A stretch of DNA of 64,000 nt, taken from Achatina immaculata. Its lineage: Eukaryota > Mollusca > Gastropoda > Stylommatophora > Achatinidae. Made by a program: the position numbers and the translations under genes. The stretch lies in assembly GCA_009760885.1 (NCBI GenBank), contig CM019703.1, forward strand, positions 13,314,459-13,378,458, read 5' to 3'. Under the pieces are notes generated by a model. That model was not told where the DNA came from and searched no databases. It saw nothing but the letters and a program-made list of their open reading frames with translations. Position 1 is the stretch's first letter; each line of letters opens with the position of its first letter. Positions 22,855 to 34,633 of this stretch are shown piece after piece.

Positions 22855-23060
22855 GGTGATGATAAAGTGGTTTGTGCACTCGTCTCCTGATCAGAAGGTG
22901 TCTGGTTCAATTTTGCACTCGGGTAGAATTTTTTTTTGGACCAACTGTCACTGGGGTCAACCCAACCTCAAACTCGGCTGAGGTTTCCCTAGGAAAACAA
23001 AGGTAGCCAGGGCAGGTGCTGGCATCCCTACCTCAAATTCTTATTTTAGGGGCCTAGAAA
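22855..23060 (+). mobile_element. Possible tRNA-derived SINE (second family)
   Basis: Head with AGTGGTTTGTGCACTCG (A-box-like) and TCTGGTTCAATTTTG (B-box-like), then a body with CAACCTCAAACTC. Layout is SINE-like; no target duplication identified. Confidence 0.45.
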
Positions 23061-23119
23061 TGTGAAGGCAACACGCACTTTACACATGCATGGTATGCAA
23101 ATGCTACGAGTTACTGTTA

Positions 23120-23350
23120 AACGGTAAAGGCAGCCTAGGGAATATGGTGTTTAATTTCTATACTTTGACCTGTTAGCAAAACTGGAGGATGATGTGGTCA
23201 GCATTAGCCCTGGCCGCCCTTCTTTCCCCAGCTCCATAAGAAGCCAGGAGCCATTTTCTAGAGCTGTGTGTGACTGGGGTGCCTTTGGCCTGATTTGAAC
23301 CACTGACCTTTGCCATGAGATATTAGAGCATTAACCACTTTGCCATTCAG
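23120..23350 (-). mobile_element. SINE 1 copy
   Basis: Same body as the copy at 20554-20788: GTGGTCAGCAT, GGCCGCCCTTCTTTCCCCAGCTCC, ACTGGGGTGCC and the B-box-like segment near 23290, followed by the minus-strand head ending near CCATTCAGGAG. Confidence 0.75.
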
Positions 23351-23674
23351 GAGTCCAGTGAGTTTTTACCCATGCTGCTTAGACCTAAAATCTTATTTGT
23401 TGCTGACTTCTGTCTCTTCCCGTTATTTACTGAATACCTTTTTTTTTGGTTTCTGTCAGTTTTCCTCCATTCATTTCCATTATCTCCTCATTATCATCAT
23501 CATCTTGTACCCATTCTTCCCTTTGGGGAAGTTCTCTGCAACTTATCACTGCCATGCCATCATGACAACCAGCAGAGTCACTTCCTATTCGATGATGCTG
23601 TCCTTTTGTCGGAATCACTGTCATCATTTTCCTTTTTTTTTCTCCTCTTTCAAGTTTTTCTTATATAAAGAAAA

Positions 23675-23870
23675 GGCAAAAAGGTAAAATTTCCCATTTC
23701 CATGCCGTTAAGGCATATTGGGGAATGCGGTGTTAGGCTCGTATTTTCCATGACCTTCGGCACATGAAAGTGTGATGTGGTCAGTATCACGCCTGGCTGC
23801 TTTACCTTCCCAGATTTCTCTGGCCCATTTTTAGAGACTGGGTGAACCCTGGGGCCTTTTTTGGTGTGTA
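23675..23870 (-). mobile_element. SINE 1 fragment
   Basis: Contains GCATATTGGGGAATGCGGTGTTAGG, shared layout GATGTGGTCAGTATCACGCC and CTTTACCTTCCC; the tRNA head is missing. Confidence 0.55.
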
Positions 23871-24084
23871 CCAGAAAAAAATTCCATTTCTTACACAGTT
23901 TTCAGTAAACTATGAGAAACTTCCTCTTTATGTGACCAAAATATTTTAACTGTTTGGGTTTTTATGGTTTTCATTATTCTTCTGTTTAGTGCCATTTGGT
24001 CTAGTACTTTATTTGTTTTCTTTAACATCTACTGCTCACCTATCTTCTTTCTAAAGTCAAATATATGGCTATCACCGCTCATCT

Positions 24085-24300
24085 CCATAAGATAAAGGGT
24101 GCACCAACAGCCCAATATATGTGCCAAACTTCCCCCAGACTCCTGAACACATACTACAACCTGTACCACATACAGAGACCTCAGACCCCAGGCATGACCC
24201 TGAGAGAGAGAGAGGAGCATGAATGAGAAACTCTGGGGTTCCTACAAAGACCTCCTGCTGACAGTAGGATTCATGGAGACAACCCCAACTCCCCATTTAG
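24085..24300 (+). mobile_element. LINE family H 3' fragment
   Basis: Degraded copy of the sequence that follows RNase H at 26.8 kb: CAGACTCCTGAACACATACT (TPEHIL) and AAACTCTGGGGTTCCTAC (KLWGSY). Confidence 0.5.
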
Positions 24301-24754
24301 AAAGCTGAGCATATGAAACTGAATGCAGATGAGAAGAAATATTTGGCTAGTTGTAGCAAACCACACAAAAATCTTACAAGAGTTTAGTAAGTGGTTTTAG
24401 GATCATATTATTTTAGAGACAAAGTTTAATGTATCAACATCACATTAAATTTAGTGTTTTCTTATCACAAAAATTTTCAAATCAGGAATTTTTCAGTAAA
24501 TTTGAAATCAGTAGAAGTACGAACATAATACATGTATATTAAGAAAATATATACAGTATATAATTCATGAAATTTTTATATGAAGATACACATATTTATG
24601 AAATTCAGAAAACAAAAGAACATAATTTGAAAATAAAAAGAGAAAATATTTAAAGAATAGTGTGCTAATTAAACTATTAAGCAAAAAAATTACGTTAAAT
24701 GGTTCTTTTTTTGCAAAGTAAATGCATAAATTAACTGCATTAAAAAAAATAAAA

Positions 24755-24850
24755 TCCCTGCTTCCATACAATTAAGGCATATTTGGGACACGATGTTAGG
24801 CCTGCATTTCTAAGATGTGGTCAATATCATGCCTGGCTGCGTTTACCTTC
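24755..24850 (-). mobile_element. SINE 1 fragment
   Basis: Short piece with GGCATATTTGGGACACGATG and GATGTGGTCAATATCATGCC matching the SINE 1 body. Confidence 0.45.
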
Positions 24851-24952
24851 AAGTTAACTGCACATCTCAGCCTGTTTATTGGTCAAACAAATAATACTGA
24901 CAAATCATTGCGGCAAGTGTCCATTTATATTCATTACTTCTGACTGCTTAAC

Positions 24953-25205
24953 AGAACAAAGGAAATGAGCATCACTTTTGATGATAGGAACAAAGGAAAT
25001 GAGCATCACTTCTGATGATAGGAACAAAGGAAATGAGCATCACTTTTGATGATAGGAACAAAAGAAATGAGCATCACTTTTGATGATAGGAACAAAGGAA
25101 ATGAGCATCGCTTTTAATGATAGGAACAAAGGAAAATGAGCATCGCTTTTAATGATAGGAACAAAGGAAAATGAGCATCGCTTTTGATGATAGGAACAAA
25201 GAAAA
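24953..25205 (+). repeat. 34-bp minisatellite, 7-8 copies
   Basis: Unit begins AACAAAGGAAATGAGCATC and ends TTGATGATAGG; units differ by a few substitutions and single-base insertions. The minus-strand frame over it is a by-product. Confidence 0.95.
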
Positions 25206-25389
25206 ATATTAGACCAAGAGGCAGAAGTGAAGGAGGTCACTAACTGCTTGGTTTAGTTGCTCTTGTTGATTTCACAAACTTGTGTAAAAGATCAGAGGAA
25301 ATTTTGTACAAGGGAGAATGCTTTGTGGATGAACTGACAGCGTGTTGCTCTCTCATAGGTAGGCAGTTGAGTGTCCCACTGGAGGTTTG

Positions 25390-26260
25390 AATTCATTCAT
25401 TTGTATGTCCCTTGTGGAACTTTGCCTCCCTAACAGAACTCCTGTAGGCCTCTCGGTTGTGATCAAGATGGCCTGCTGCTGATGCATCCATTTACAGATC
25501 ATCAATGATGTCTTGCAGCCATCTTCACCTTGGTCTTCCTCTCTTTCTTTTTCCCATTATGCACCCTTCCAAGACAGTTTTCTCTAGACTATCATGACGT
25601 TTAATGTGACCAAAATATTTAAGTTTTCTCTCTTTAATCCTCTTTACTAGCCAGCCTTCTTCAAAGATCTTATAGTATGGATATATTTGTGCTTTTTTGC
25701 GTCCATGATATTTGAAGAACTCTTCTGTAGCATTTACATTCAAAGGCATTTATGTGTTTCTCAGCTGTTTTGCTAAGTGTCCAGGTCTAACAGGCATATG
25801 TTGCGATGGGAAAAATGCATGCCCTTAAAAATCTTATTTTTGTAGTTCTGTCTGTTCCTCTCCACAGCTTCTTTAGTTGTTTTACTTTCTGAAGAATGAT
25901 AGATGTCCTTCTTTTAATTTCCCTCATTGTATCTCCATTATTAGTAGTGAACCAAGATATTCAAAACTCTCCACTTCTTCTAGTTTTTCCTCATTGATAC
26001 ATATATCAGCTGCCTTGTTTGTTTTGTCAGTTGTCATCAATTTAGTTTTCTTCGCATTAAGATAGAGGTTTTGCTCTTCACTGTTCTTACGGACTGACAT
26101 AATTAGTTTTTCCATTCCTTTTTATTGTTGTGGACAGTAATACCGTGTCATCAGCATATCTAATCTCTGGTATTTCATAACCTCCAATTGTTATGGCATT
26201 GTAATATTCTTTGTATACATCTTCTCTAACATTCCTAACAATATTCTAACAAAAAGATTT
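25390..26260 (-). mobile_element. LINE family N reverse transcriptase fragment
   Basis: Minus-strand frames read (R)[10 protein letters not shown], NAKKTKLMTTDKTNKAADICI, VESFEYLGSLL, then LEKTVLEGCIMGKRKRGRPR and the usual AATGA-type tail at 25390. This is the longest family N copy here, from the catalytic YADD to the 3' end, with several shifts. Confidence 0.75.
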
Positions 26261-26369
26261 GAATTACAACCTTATTATTATTCTTTCTCTCACATCTGAA
26301 GTGTTTTGCATACAATTTTCGAGGCTGACCCAACTTATTTTGCTTGAACACATTACTGTGTGCCACACC

Positions 26370-26970
26370 AACAGCCACCACACAAAATAGACTTCTTCAC
26401 AAATTGCAGGGCACTTCTGGAATCTCTGAAAACAACAAACAACTCACAGGCAAACATACATGAAATCACAGCAGAACTGAAGCACCTTACGCTGTCAACA
26501 ACTGTGGCCTTACAATGGTTACCATCCCACTGTGGAAGAGCTGGCAATGAAATAACTGACAGCCTAACCAAAGCTGGCAGCAATCAAGATCAAACCAATC
26601 ATCCAGTAAACTACCAAAAAGCGAAAACTATAATCCATAACCAGTGCAGATCTGAATGGATAAAGCAACTGAAATGCAACAGTGAACCAGATACAATACA
26701 CCAACTACAAAGACATCAGCAAACAGTCCTCTTATGCCTAAGGACAGGCCACTGCAGACTACTAAGCCACCTACATCGACTTAAAATATTTAACACAGAT
26801 GAATGTCCATGTGGCAGTGGAGTCCAGACTCCAGAACATATCCTTCAAGAGTGCTCAAACCATGCAGACCTGAGGCGTGAGACGTGGCCATTGGACACAA
26901 CCTAGGGGCAAAAGCTTTGGGGCTCCTATCAGGACTGCGGCCGTTGCCATGTTGACAGGGATCAGGATCT
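26370..26970 (+). mobile_element. LINE RNase H domain (family H), 181-codon frame
   Basis: Open frame 26360-26905 reads FFTNCRALLESLKT, then ALQWLPSHCGRAGNEITDSLTKAGS, the C-terminal half of an RNase H domain, and CPCGSGVQTPEHILQECSNH, the Cys/His segment that follows it in Jockey/I-group LINEs. RNase H removes RNA from the RNA-DNA hybrid during retrotransposition. The reverse transcriptase upstream is missing; a 5'-truncated copy. Confidence 0.85.
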
Positions 26971-27029
26971 GATGTGACCAACAACCTCGAACACAGCAGC
27001 AGCATTGTGTGCCGACTTCACTGTGTCCA

Positions 27030-27980
27030 TCTTGTGAAAGTAGTGTGTAAGAGATTGAAACATATGTTTATGATTCAATTTTCATTTGAAGCAGGTTTAC
27101 AGAAGCTGCTAAATTTCCTTTCACTGAGCAGTTTCTGTCATGGCTGATGCTATCAATATTTGTCAAAATTGGCAGAAGTAAAAATACATCATGTTTTTTA
27201 ATCGGCTGATGTGCAGTGAGGACAATCCCTCGACTAATTCACGTCATGTTTGTGTTGCAAGACTCAGCCTCTTTTTGCTTGCAATCTTCGTGTCTTTACT
27301 TTTAATCTTTGTATCTTCAAATGATGCCGAACCCCTACACAATGTTGCTTTCTCTGTATTTACAGCCCTTTCCTAGTTCATTTTAGTCTCTGAGACTGAA
27401 AAAAATACTTATGTCTCATCAGTATTTCTAAAAACTAAAGATAAGAAAATAAATAGTTTTTATTGGCTTTTCCGTTAAGTGATTGAAAGGCATAGAACAA
27501 ACAATATAGCTCCCACAGAGTTAAATTATATGACAAATCAAAAACTGAACTTCGGGAACAGATGAGAAGACAATGAGATGAGGAGGGAGATTGACCTCCC
27601 TTCTTCCTTTAACTCATCTAGTGCATTAAAATACCCAAGAACAGAAGTTTGGGATGGAGCCATCTTGAAAACTTGTCACTGTGACCATATAACATTTAAC
27701 TACTGAAATGAAATTGACATTTAAATTTCATGATGTATTTTGGTAACTCAAAGTTAAATAATTTAAGAATTCACAATAATTCTATATACTAATGCTAGTG
27801 CTTTCATATTAAACAATTAGATGATAAATAATTTATAATTCCTTAATTTGAGATAGATAAATTTTAAAAAAAACCTAGTGATTTCATTTTTGTTTAAATA
27901 TAAAATGATATGAACTTTTACACTGCTCCTGAAGATTCATCAGGTACTTTGAAAGTGAACATGGCAAAGCAAAAAAGACA
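27030..27980. other. No recognisable gene
   Basis: AT-rich sequence, short frames only. Confidence 0.55.
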
Positions 27981-27984
27981 TTTC

Positions 27985-28245
27985 ACCAAGACACGGGCAT
28001 CTCCGTAGTGAAGTAGTTAGTGCACTTAGCCTCTCATGGTGAAGGTCGATGGTTTGAATCCAACCAGAGGTGCCCACCCAGTCACAGAAATGGGAGCTTG
28101 GCTTCTTATGGAGCTGAAGAAAGAAATGTGGCCAGGCCATGATGCTGCCCACATCACCCTCTTGTGTGCCAACATGTCAAGGAAAATATGGGCACAAAGA
28201 CCACATACTCCATAGCATCACAGGATGACCTTTACCTTTAACTTT
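27985..28245 (+). mobile_element. SINE 1 copy, full length
   Basis: tRNA-like head (GTAGTTAGTGCACTTAG, then GGTTTGAATCC as B box), body with GTGGCCAGGCC and TCACCCTC, and a TTTACCTTTA tail at 28230-28242. Confidence 0.8.
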
Positions 28246-28309
28246 TAGAGTCAAAGATAGAAATCGAGATCAGGACCACATGAAAGAGAATGAGTGAAAA
28301 CGAAATGAG

Positions 28310-28613
28310 CACCAACTCTCTCTCTCTCTCTGAACCTTAAGTGCCCAGGGCACATGGGGCTTCCACAAGGGTTTTCCACAAATGCCTGTCCTTCGCCTTT
28401 TTTTTCTGCTCTTGCCCAGGTGAGCCCTCTATTGCTCAACATCCTTTCTGTTGTTCTTCTCCATGTCTCTTCTGGTCTACCCTTACTTCTGTTCCCCTGT
28501 GGTGTCCATCTTAGTGCTATTTTTGGTAGTGAGTTGTCAGTCATTCGGAGCACATGTCCCAACCATCGCCAGCGTCTTTCCTCAATAACTGTTGTGAGCA
28601 CCAACTTAATCAT
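28310..28613 (-). mobile_element. LINE family S, C-terminal fragment
   Basis: Minus frame reads ERRWRWLGHVLRM, KIALRWTPQGNRSKGRPEETWRR, GLTWARAEK, the standard C-terminus of one group of LINE reverse transcriptases. Truncated on both sides. Relatives are at 39.0-39.2 and 63.8-64.0 kb. Confidence 0.8.
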
Positions 28614-28614
28614 T

Positions 28615-30360
28615 CATAATTCTTTGGACCTACAAGAAAGAAACATTCTGTCTGGGAAAGAACTCTGGAGAACTGCTGTTGCTAATCTATTGATTATACA
28701 TGAAAGGAATCCAAACTCTAATATATAAACTACAAAACTCCCTCACTGAGCTATACCTGGATAAAATAAGATCTATGGTGCAAAAACATGGAGAAAATTA
28801 CAGTTCTAGCAATAAGCCTCCACATTTATAAAGCAGATAAAATGTATCCAAAATCTCAAAAACAGTCACTTATTTGTGTTAAATAAAAAAAATGTTCAGA
28901 GATACATTTTTATTTTCTTTTTCAATGAACTCATAGACCAGTTTTTCAAGATTGAATTTCATGGCACAGAAACTGGTAAAGTACACAAAACAAAATTAAC
29001 AGCAATCACCAAAAAGGAATGTTTGCTGAACAAGCTATGTATTAGGCAGGTGCTAAACATGCATTCCAATCATTCCCTATCATATTATTCATGTGAATAC
29101 ATTCTAGACATTAACTTCACATTATTCAAGTGAATATATTTCAGTCACCCCTGTCACATTATTTATATGAAACCATTTCAATCATTCCCTATCCCTATCC
29201 TTATATCTTTTCACATGAAACTATTTTAATCATTCCCTGCCATATTACTCACATGAAAACATTTCAATCATTCCCTGCCATATTATTCATGTGAATATTC
29301 CAATCATCATTCCAACAACAGCAACAACAACAAGAATAATAATAATAATAATAAAACTGAAGCTGAATGGGGCAGTTTAATTAAAAAAACCCCACAAAAA
29401 ATGAGGCACATGACACTTAAAAAAACATTTTAAAACAATTACAAAAAAAATGTTCACAAAAACTGATACTAACATAAAAAAAAAAAAAACCAAACCCCAA
29501 ATACAGAACAATTTGAGAACACAGAATAATGTACACAAAAATACAGAAAAAAAGACAGTTTTAACAGTGGAAAGACAAATGATACAGAGTTTTTTTGTTT
29601 GTTTTTGTTTTCTTTAATGCTCATTAAAATATATATATATATATTCAATATAAGAGACATTAAAATGTAACCCAGCAATGCCAAATCTCAAACAGTGTCA
29701 TACATAAACAACTGTTCAATATGCACAGCACAAAGATCTCTTTTTTTTTTCTGCTAGGTGGTGAAAGAAGCGCCAAATTTTGGCAAATAATAAATAAAAA
29801 TGCTTGTCCTGGCTCAGATGAGTTTGGTCCTCAAGTATCCCACCTTCCCTTCCCGGATAATGTCAAAAGTGCACCAGTCACATTCAGATTTAGGTTTAGA
29901 ATGTGATATCACTATCAGGTATCAAGAACATCGAGTTTTTTTTTTATCTCTCACACTAACACAATAAGTAAGTCAGCTTTCCAAGATAACAAAACATCAT
30001 TCACTACTCCTCTCAAATGCATTTTTTTTTTTTATCCATGAACCGCATTGAAATTATCTGTGGTATTTATATATCTACACAAGTCTATAAAGTTTTATAA
30101 GTTTCTTTTGCCTTGATTGAATTGATGCATAAATACTGGTATTAAAAACTCTTAGTAATCACATTAAAACAAAAATACAGAACTTCAAACACACACACAC
30201 ACACACACAGTTTGGATACAATTTACTTTCACCTATTAAGTGTACACAACACTGACGTGCATTTCAGCACAGTGGATGATTTGTACAACAAATTTAAAAG
30301 TGGTAGGAAAAATGGTCTACACACCACCGTGAGATATTTTCCTGTTATAGGCACCACGAG
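28615..30360. other. No gene; simple repeats
   Basis: AT-rich, with (AAT)n at about 29334-29355, (TA)n at 29629-29643 and (CA)n at 30190-30208. An irregular repetition of CATTATTCA(T/C)GTGAA occurs at 29080-29300. Nothing coding seen. Confidence 0.55.
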
Positions 30361-30369
30361 ACAGAAGTA

Positions 30370-30716
30370 GCCAAAAATACTGTTCCATTATTGGCATCAT
30401 GAAACAGAACCAGTCAAGATAGTACTCTTTTACTGGATGATGAAACAGAACTAGCCAAAATACTACCTTTTTACTGGACAATGAAACATAACTAGCTAAG
30501 ATTCTACCCTTTTACTGGACAATGAAACAGAACTAGCTAAGATTCTACCATTTTACTGGACAATTCAACAGAACTAGCAAAGATTCTACCCTTTTACTGG
30601 ACAATAAAACAGAACTATCTAAGATTCTACCATTTTACTGGACAATAAAACAGAACTAGCCAAGATACTACCCTTTTACTGGACAATGAAACAGAACTAG
30701 CTAAGATTCTACCCTA
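30370..30716 (+). repeat. ~41-bp minisatellite, ~8 copies
   Basis: Unit runs TTTTACTGGACAATGAAACA then GAACTAGCTAAGATTCTACC; the first copies are more diverged. Confidence 0.92.
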
Positions 30717-31238
30717 TCTCATGGGGCTCCTGATAACAGGTTACTATGTTACTTCAGCGTGAGCACCTGATCAATGACAACATGCACTCCACGGCAGCAA
30801 GAGTCAGCCAAGAAGCCTGCTTCTGGAGCCTGCTTTAGAGCTGAAGCAAGCCAACCACAGCAGCCAACCTGTCACCCCACTAAATGACTTTTCTTTCAAC
30901 ATCTTCCCCACAGCATCAGCTACAAACAAGCCCAAGCTCATAGTTATAGGGAAATAACAAATCAACAGCCTGGACTGAAGGAACTTTTTTTGTGTGTAAA
31001 TCTGACCACGGGCGGGTACAGTAAAAATATAACACATGGATGACCATTATTCTCTCTTTTTTTTGCATGCTCCTTATAAAAGAAAAATCTTGTGATCAAA
31101 TAATGTATACATCAAACTGAAACATCACAGTCAATTTTATACTCTGAAGAACAAATGAAAATCATTACAGCAAACATGGTTTGTGCCACATTCCATGAAA
31201 ATAAAATGAATTTCAATGAAGGTGATTGCTGATATATA

Positions 31239-31782
31239 CAGGATGACACATATAAAACTGGCCCCAACCAGAAAGTACAGTTTAAGAACTTTTACTTGGT
31301 TATAATAATGTGCTGTACATTTAGTTATATTTAGTATGGTAAATAAATTAGCATTTGTAACATTAAAAAAGTGGCTTAAACTTTTAAAATTTACACATTT
31401 ACCTCTTACAGTATGTGTTGGAAGTGGTAGCTACTATCCTTGACGACTTTTTTCAGCTCGCCAAAGCATGCTCAGGAAAACATTCTTCAATTCAGTGACT
31501 GTAATGCGAGTGATCTCCTGCCACATGTTAGTTTTCAACTCTTCCAATGTTTGAATGCTGTAACTTTCATGAACCAACAGGAAGGAACAATGTGCAAACA
31601 CTGGCATATTCACACTAAACATGCGTTGTTTAAATGAACATGGCGTGACTCACACTGAACTTAAAAGTTTTGCTGAACTCATGTGTGACAGCGTCCAATT
31701 GTGCCCAATGTGGGAATATGAAATATAACATGAAAACTGCCAATCTGTGGCTGAGGCCAGTTTTATGTGCCTCGACCTGTCG
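31239..31782 (-). mobile_element. Mariner/Tc1-type element remnant with terminal inverted repeats
   Basis: Both ends share ACATA(TA)AAACTGGCC within about 30 bp of inverted ends and are flanked by TA (31237-31238, 31783-31784), the Tc1/mariner target. Inside, the minus strand reads IQTLEELKTNMWQEITRITVTELKNVFLSML, like the C-terminus of a transposase of that superfamily. The rest of the transposase is gone. Confidence 0.65.
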
Positions 31783-31799
31783 TACTTTCACTCTTCAGT

Positions 31800-32740
31800 G
31801 GTTATAAGGTGTTATTGTTGAGAACAACGAAGAAAACAAACTTCTAACAGAGAAAAATAATACAGGCACAACTGAAATTTAAAGTTTAAAAAAAATGCTT
31901 TCACGATTTTTATTTTCCATTTTATTTTCAATTCAGACATTATGAGACTGAATTTTCACAGAAATTTCCCAGTTTTTTCCCTCTCATTATGGACAATTAT
32001 GTGTGTAGAGAGCACCTGGTGGAGCTTTCCCTTGAGGTAAAATATTCTCTATTTTCCGAGGCTGTTTCCCCCCAACACAGATGCCAGGAATCCTTTTTTT
32101 TTTAACTGAAGGTTCAGATGAGGCAGTTAACAATCCACTCTCGAGAGTTCAGGACACAGGAGAATCAAGACAAGCTCCCTATCCAAACACAGAAAGCAAT
32201 TCTTATAAACCTAGAAAACTCTGCAGGCAGAAGGTTATAATGGTTTCCTAAGTCTGCCTCTAACAAGAGGGGGGGGTGTGTGTGCGTGTGCGTGTGTGTG
32301 TGGGGGTGGGGGGGGGAGAAATAGGGCTTCCAGGCCCACTCAAAAGCCATGGGCCCCAGAATACATCCCTGGTTCTCTCCCCTCTTGCAGACCTGCTCTT
32401 GTTTGCTACTAGAATGCACTAGTGTATCTGGTACATGACTTAGTTGATATTTCAATGAAACAATGTATTTTTTTTAACAGGTCACATACAAATATAGCAA
32501 TAAATTCTAGACAGACAAAAAGAACATTTACTTAATGAAAGTTTCACAAATAAGAACCCAGATCCTTTAATTCTAACACAGTAAACATGATATCATCATC
32601 ATCATGATGATTCATGTCCTTTGGCTGGTTGAGTATTTTATGTATTTTAAAACAATTTTGTTTGTTCTTAGTTTTACTAACTTTTGTTCACATTTTCATT
32701 GACTTGTTTCTTCCTCACATCATCATAATCTCTTGTTTTT
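31800..32740. other. No gene; GT/G-rich simple sequence
   Basis: A G/GT-rich run at 32268-32318; otherwise nothing recognisable. Confidence 0.5.
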
Positions 32741-33017
32741 TCTACAGGGTGTTCCACAAGTAACTGTGCACTAACCCAGTATTGACTTTAGTACCGTAGT
32801 GATATCTTAATGTCTGCAGTATCTAGTCACATCTACCTGCCCTGGCTGGAGTCGCCGATTAAGCGTGCTGATTAAAAAAATGTTACGTATTATAAGCTAA
32901 TCAGACACGTACCTTATAACAAATGTTGAAAGTGATGTCTTTGTGCATCTATGCAAGCTTGAACACGTTTAATTTTATTTGCAAACACTTTTCTTAGTTC
33001 TGCTGGTAAAATGTTTC

Positions 33018-33530
33018 TTATGTGTGGGCAATTTCGATAAACTTCAGATCGTGTATTTTGTGTGTTAACATAGCCCAAGAGGTGAAACCAGGAAAGGTGA
33101 CATTAAGAATATAAGCATTTTTAATTTTAATGAAATTTGTGAACCATTCACAGTAACAGAGTCGCTTTTCACGATCTGCCGGCAGCAATTGTTGGACCGC
33201 TGTTACTTTATATGGGAAGAGTTTCAAATTTTCTCTGACCGCTTTTTGCAGTGTTGCAACCCTGATGCCTTCCTGTTGTGCCAACTTACGCAAAGCCTTT
33301 GATGGACTCCGAAGCACAGAGTCAGAAATGTCTGATAACTCCTCCTTGTTATGTTTAGATGGTCTCCCGCTACGGTGTGCGTCTGACACTGACCTTTTTT
33401 CACGAAATTTCTCAAAAAAGTTTATAAACTGCAATGCAATGAGATACGGATGTTCCTGGGAATTTTTCAACAAATTGCTCCCACATTGAATCAGTGTATG
33501 TACTGCCTTCTCAAAATATGTGCTCAACAA
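33018..33530 (-). pseudogene. Truncated transposase, DNA-binding part
   Basis: The 170-residue frame keeps two helix-turn-helix units and the linker (see the element at 32745-33888), but the sequence after CEWF loses similarity and no catalytic Asp motifs follow. A complete relative would be about 340 residues. Confidence 0.65.
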
Positions 33531-33640
33531 GAAAAATACGCTCTTCTAGTGAAAGAACCATAGTGAATAAACTGATTTAAACAATTCACCCATAGTGCGG
33601 TTCGACAACTGCTTCGCTATTTAACAACTGAATGCACAAA

Positions 33641-33784
33641 GACAGACTGAATACAGTGAATGTTACACAACAGCAAGCTTCAACACAATGACAGACTGAA
33701 TACAGTGAATGTTACACAACAGCAGGCTTCAACACAATGACAGACTGAATACAGTGAATGTTACACAACAGCAGGCTTCAACAC
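33641..33784 (+). repeat. 49-bp tandem repeat, 3 copies
   Basis: Unit starts GACAGACTGAATACAGTG and ends CAGCA(A/G)GCTTCAACAC; spacing exactly 49 bp (33641, 33690, 33739). Confidence 0.95.
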
Positions 33785-34180
33785 ACTAACATATGCAGGT
33801 AGATGTAGGTAGATACCACAGTTATTAAGGTATCACTACGATACCAGAACTGATATTGGGTTAGTGCACAGTTATTTTCCGAACACATTATATATTTCTT
33901 TTGCCACTGAGCTTTCATAATGCTGAAAAATTTACAATGCCCAATTGCATGAGCAATGAGCTTCTCAAGAAAATGCAACTGCAGATGAAGCTTTATATTT
34001 TTAGTTTTATCTTTCTGAGAACGTACAACACATGACTAGAAACAGTGTTGTTCTTTTGAGCGGAAAAAACATCTATTGATAAAAAAAATCCTTACCCTTA
34101 TCTCCTCTCTCCCCTTGAAAACATAATACAATTCTGCTTCCACAACTGACGGCACACACATTCATATGACATACATATAT

Positions 34181-34186
34181 TTTATT
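34181..34186 (-). promoter_or_regulatory. Candidate Rab9 poly(A) signal
   Basis: Minus-strand AATAAA about 450 nt past the Rab9 stop. A second hexamer at 34612-34607 lies only about 22 nt past the stop and is less likely. The real 3' end cannot be fixed from sequence alone. Confidence 0.3.
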
Positions 34187-34212
34187 CTCATTTTTTATAT
34201 AACATGACAGAT

Positions 34213-34272
34213 TGTGTGTGTGTGTGTGTGCGGGCGCACGCATGCGTGTGTGTGTGTATTTTTTTTTTTTAA
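34213..34272. repeat. (GT)n tract and T-run
   Basis: Interrupted GT dinucleotide repeat followed by a T-run. Confidence 0.85.
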
Positions 34273-34633
34273 AACAAGCTGACTTTATGATGAATGAAAC
34301 ATGATCTCATCTGGAGCAATATTCTTAGCCCACTCATTAGCTACCAAGCATTTCCATAATTCACTTAAAACATGCAATCATGATGACCAGAATCAATAAA
34401 ATAAAGAGCTCTTTTACAAGGAACAATCTCAACAAATAGAAAAATAAATGACGTAGGCATTAATGTACATGAATCAGAGCATAAAAGACGAATAACTTCA
34501 TGCTCCCCACATCAGCAGCACACGGACAGCGTTACCGAGCATGAGACGAAAGCAAATACACATCTCACAGTCACACTATCCTTTCAATAGAGCAAACAAG
34601 AAATAATTTATTACTGTGAAGTGACTAAATCAA

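Larger units (their letters stand above)
32745..33888 (-). mobile_element. DNA transposon with long terminal inverted repeats, internally deleted
   Basis: The ends match as inverted repeats over about 70-90 bp (core AACTGTGCACTAACCCA, then GTAGTGATA and CTACCTGC) and are flanked by TA. A minus-strand 170-codon frame (33530-33018) has helix-turn-helix features of Tc1/mariner-type transposases: FREKRSVSDAHRSGRPSK, SPSKALRKLAQQEGIRVATLQK, KLFPYKVTAVQQL, KRLCYCEWF. No catalytic DDE/D domain follows, so it needs help to move. A 49-bp minisatellite lies inside at 33641-33784. Confidence 0.75.

Noticed and set aside
26353..26583. Minus-strand frame opposite the RNase H segment
   Set aside because: Shadow of the plus-strand LINE frame.
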